From contig CBDCHL010000003.1 of NCBI GenBank assembly GCA_965217195.1, positions 744,001 to 808,000 on the forward strand: a stretch of DNA of 64,000 bases, given 5' to 3'. The translations under genes and the position numbers were made by a program. Positions 62,608 to 64,000 of this stretch are shown in pieces (within the stretch, counting starts at the first letter, position 1; every line of letters begins with the position of its first letter). Below the pieces are notes generated by a model, which did no database searches, was not told the DNA's origin, and worked only from the letters and a program-made list of their open reading frames with translations. The DNA is from UBA6623 sp965217195. GTDB taxonomy: Bacteria > Acidobacteriota > Terriglobia > Bryobacterales > UBA6623.

Positions 62608-64000
62608 ATGTCTCTTATGTCCGGCATGCCGATCTCTTCGGAAAAAGCGTCGCTCGATTCGGTCTACAAGCTTGTCGCCCACCAAGCGCGGCGACAACCC
62701 GACCGCCCGGCGCTGGCGAGTCTCAGCGGTCCGCCGCTGACTTATCAAGGCTTGCTGACGCAGATCAACCGCACGATAGCGACGTTAAACGCGCGCGGGA
62801 TCGGGCGGGGAGATCGCGTGGCTCTGGTCCTGCCGCAGGGCCCGGACTTGGCCGCGGCCTTTCTGTCGATTGCCGCCGGGGCGACTTGTGCTCCGTTGAA
62901 CCCGGCGTATCGGCGCGAGGAATTTGAGTATTATCTGACGGACCTTCGGGCCAAGGCGCTGATCGTAACCGCCGGTTCTGATTCCCCCGCGGTGGCCGCC
63001 GCCGACGCAGCCGGCGTAAATGTGATCGAGCTCGAGCCGAGTGAATCGGGTGAGCCCGCCGGAACGTTCTCTCTTCGCGGACCGGACGGCGGCCGCGGCC
63101 CCGGGGCCGGGCCCGCTCGTGCAGCGTTTGCGGAACCGGCGGACATCGCGCTCGTGCTCCACACGTCGGGGACGACTTCGCGACCGAAGATTGTTCCCTT
63201 GAGCGGGGCCAATGTTTGTGCCTCGGCGCGCCACATCGCCCATACCCTGGCATTGCGGCCCGACGACCGCTGCCTGAACATCATGCCGCTGTTCCACATT
63301 CACGGGCTGATGGGGGTGGTGTCGGCTTCGGTCGCGGCCGGGGCCGAAGTCGTCTGCACGCCCGGTTTCGACGCGATGCGGTTTTTCCCGTGGGTGCGCG
63401 ACTTCGAGCCGAGCTGGTACACGGCGGTACCGACCATGCACCAGGCTATTTTGGGACGTGCACTGCGCAACCGGGACATCGTGGACAAATCGCGATTACG
63501 GTTCATTCGCTCCTCATCCGCTTCGTTGCCGCCGCAAGTGATGGCGGAGTTGGAAGACCTATTCAAGGTCCCCGTGATCGAGTCTTATGGGATGACCGAA
63601 GCAGCTCACCAAATGGCGTCGAATCCGCTGCCTCCCGCGGACCGAAAGCCGGGCTCGGTGGGCCCGGCCGCGGGCCCTGAGGTCGCGGTGATGGACGAGC
63701 GGGGGAAGCTGCTTGCATCGGGCGGCGTGGGGGAAATCGTTATTCGCGGTCCGAACGTGACGGCCGGGTATGAGAACAACCCCGAGGCCAACGCCGAGGC
63801 TTTCACCAGGGGCTGGTTTCGAACCGGCGATCAGGGCTTCCTCGATCAAGACGCCTATTTAACGATCACCGGCCGGCTCAAGGAGATCATCAATCGCGGC
63901 GGCGAGAAGATTTCACCGCGCGAGGTGGACGAAGTTCTGCTCGATCATCCCAGCGTCCAACAGGCGGTCACCTTCGCCTTGCCGCATCCTAAGTTGGGAG
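62608..64000 (+). CDS. acyl-CoA synthetase, oxalate-CoA ligase (AAE3/Pcs60)-like, 3' truncated by window end
   Basis: At least 464 residues of an AMP-forming adenylate ligase that runs past the window edge. The start is ATG 62608 or 62617. It has the AMP-binding P-loop HTSGTTSRPKIVPL and the motif PLFHIHGLMGVV. The adenylate-binding YGMTEAAHQMASNPLPPADR is followed by KPGSVGPAAG, the GWFRTGDQGF motif, and the hinge GRLKEIINRGGEKISPREV. The combination MTEAxHQMxSNPLPPxxRKPGSVG is characteristic of AAE3/Pcs60 oxalyl-CoA synthetases, which activate oxalate with ATP and CoA. No oxalyl-CoA decarboxylase is visible. Cytoplasmic. It diverges from the unknown secreted gene, with ~258 bp between them. 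Confidence 0.78.
   Translation, partial: MSLMSGMPISSEKASLDSVYKLVAHQARRQPDRPALASLSGPPLTYQGLLTQINRTIATLNARGIGRGDRVALVLPQGPDLAAAFLSIAAGATCAPLNPAYRREEFEYYLTDLRAKALIVTAGSDSPAVAAADAAGVNVIELEPSESGEPAGTFSLRGPDGGRGPGAGPARAAFAEPADIALVLHTSGTTSRPKIVPLSGANVCASARHIAHTLALRPDDRCLNIMPLFHIHGLMGVVSASVAAGAEVVCTPGFDAMRFFPWVRDFEPSWYTAVPTMHQAILGRALRNRDIVDKSRLRFIRSSSASLPPQVMAELEDLFKVPVIESYGMTEAAHQMASNPLPPADRKPGSVGPAAGPEVAVMDERGKLLASGGVGEIVIRGPNVTAGYENNPEANAEAFTRGWFRTGDQGFLDQDAYLTITGRLKEIINRGGEKISPREVDEVLLDHPSVQQAVTFALPHPKLG

Overview
The window looks like a high-GC, soil- or sediment-type Acidobacteriota genome, most like the Bryobacterales/Solibacter side of the phylum. That assignment is inferred from gene content: two giant Oar-like TonB-dependent receptors with an N-terminal carboxypeptidase-regulatory-like domain; three pairs of a PSCyt1/DUF1549/DUF1553 protein with a DUF1501 protein plus one DUF1592/DUF1552 pair; CRTAC1-type FG-GAP/ASPIC-UnbV proteins beside TPR proteins; and many dispersed structured repeats. 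There is no rRNA, tRNA or CRISPR array that I can see.

Layout. 1-1.8 kb: 3' end of a xanthine-dehydrogenase-type molybdenum hydroxylase, then an NTF2-like protein and a MoaD/ThiS-like protein. 1.8-5.2 kb: non-coding, repeat-bearing DNA ending in a twelve-copy CCGATCT array and a decayed IS1182-type element. 5.2-9.8 kb: patatin-like lipase, secreted beta-propeller, a possible small membrane protein and an acetolactate-synthase-like enzyme. 10.1-13 kb: TPR/CRTAC1 pair 1. 13-18 kb: cytochrome/DUF1501 pair and an SDR, joined by a MITE. 18.6-22.1 kb: TonB receptor 1. 22.1-23.1 kb: a REPtron-like locus, a frameshifted RAYT-type transposase between two inverted BIME-like repeats. 23.2-26.4 kb: TPR/CRTAC1 pair 2. 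26.5-28.8 kb: an Asp-box (BNR) secreted protein split by an intact IS1595 element with a perfect 8-bp target duplication. 28.8-36 kb: D-aminoacylase-like lipoprotein, DUF1552/DUF1592 pair and a divergent ankyrin protein. 36.3-40.7 kb: second cytochrome/DUF1501 pair. 40.7-44.5 kb: gene remnants, repeats, a trypsin-like protease and an unusually C-rich stretch. 44.5-50 kb: TPR/CRTAC1 pair 3 converging on a seven-haem cytochrome. 50.7-54.2 kb: TonB receptor 2. 54.7-59.6 kb: third cytochrome/DUF1501 pair, with another MITE between the genes. 60.2-62.3 kb: frameshifted secreted protein of unknown function. 62.6 kb to the end: oxalate-CoA-ligase-like enzyme.

Most products carry export signals (Sec, Tat or lipoprotein), so the region mostly encodes a cell-envelope programme: outer-membrane import, periplasmic c-type cytochromes with Tat-exported partners, and secreted propellers or hydrolases. 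The recurring two-gene modules (TPR+CRTAC1 three times, cytochrome+DUF1501/DUF1552 four times) and at least four families of dispersed structured repeats are the most notable features. Several frameshifts (IS1182, RAYT, CRTAC1-2, the 60-62 kb gene) may be real decay or assembly indels; sequence alone cannot tell.
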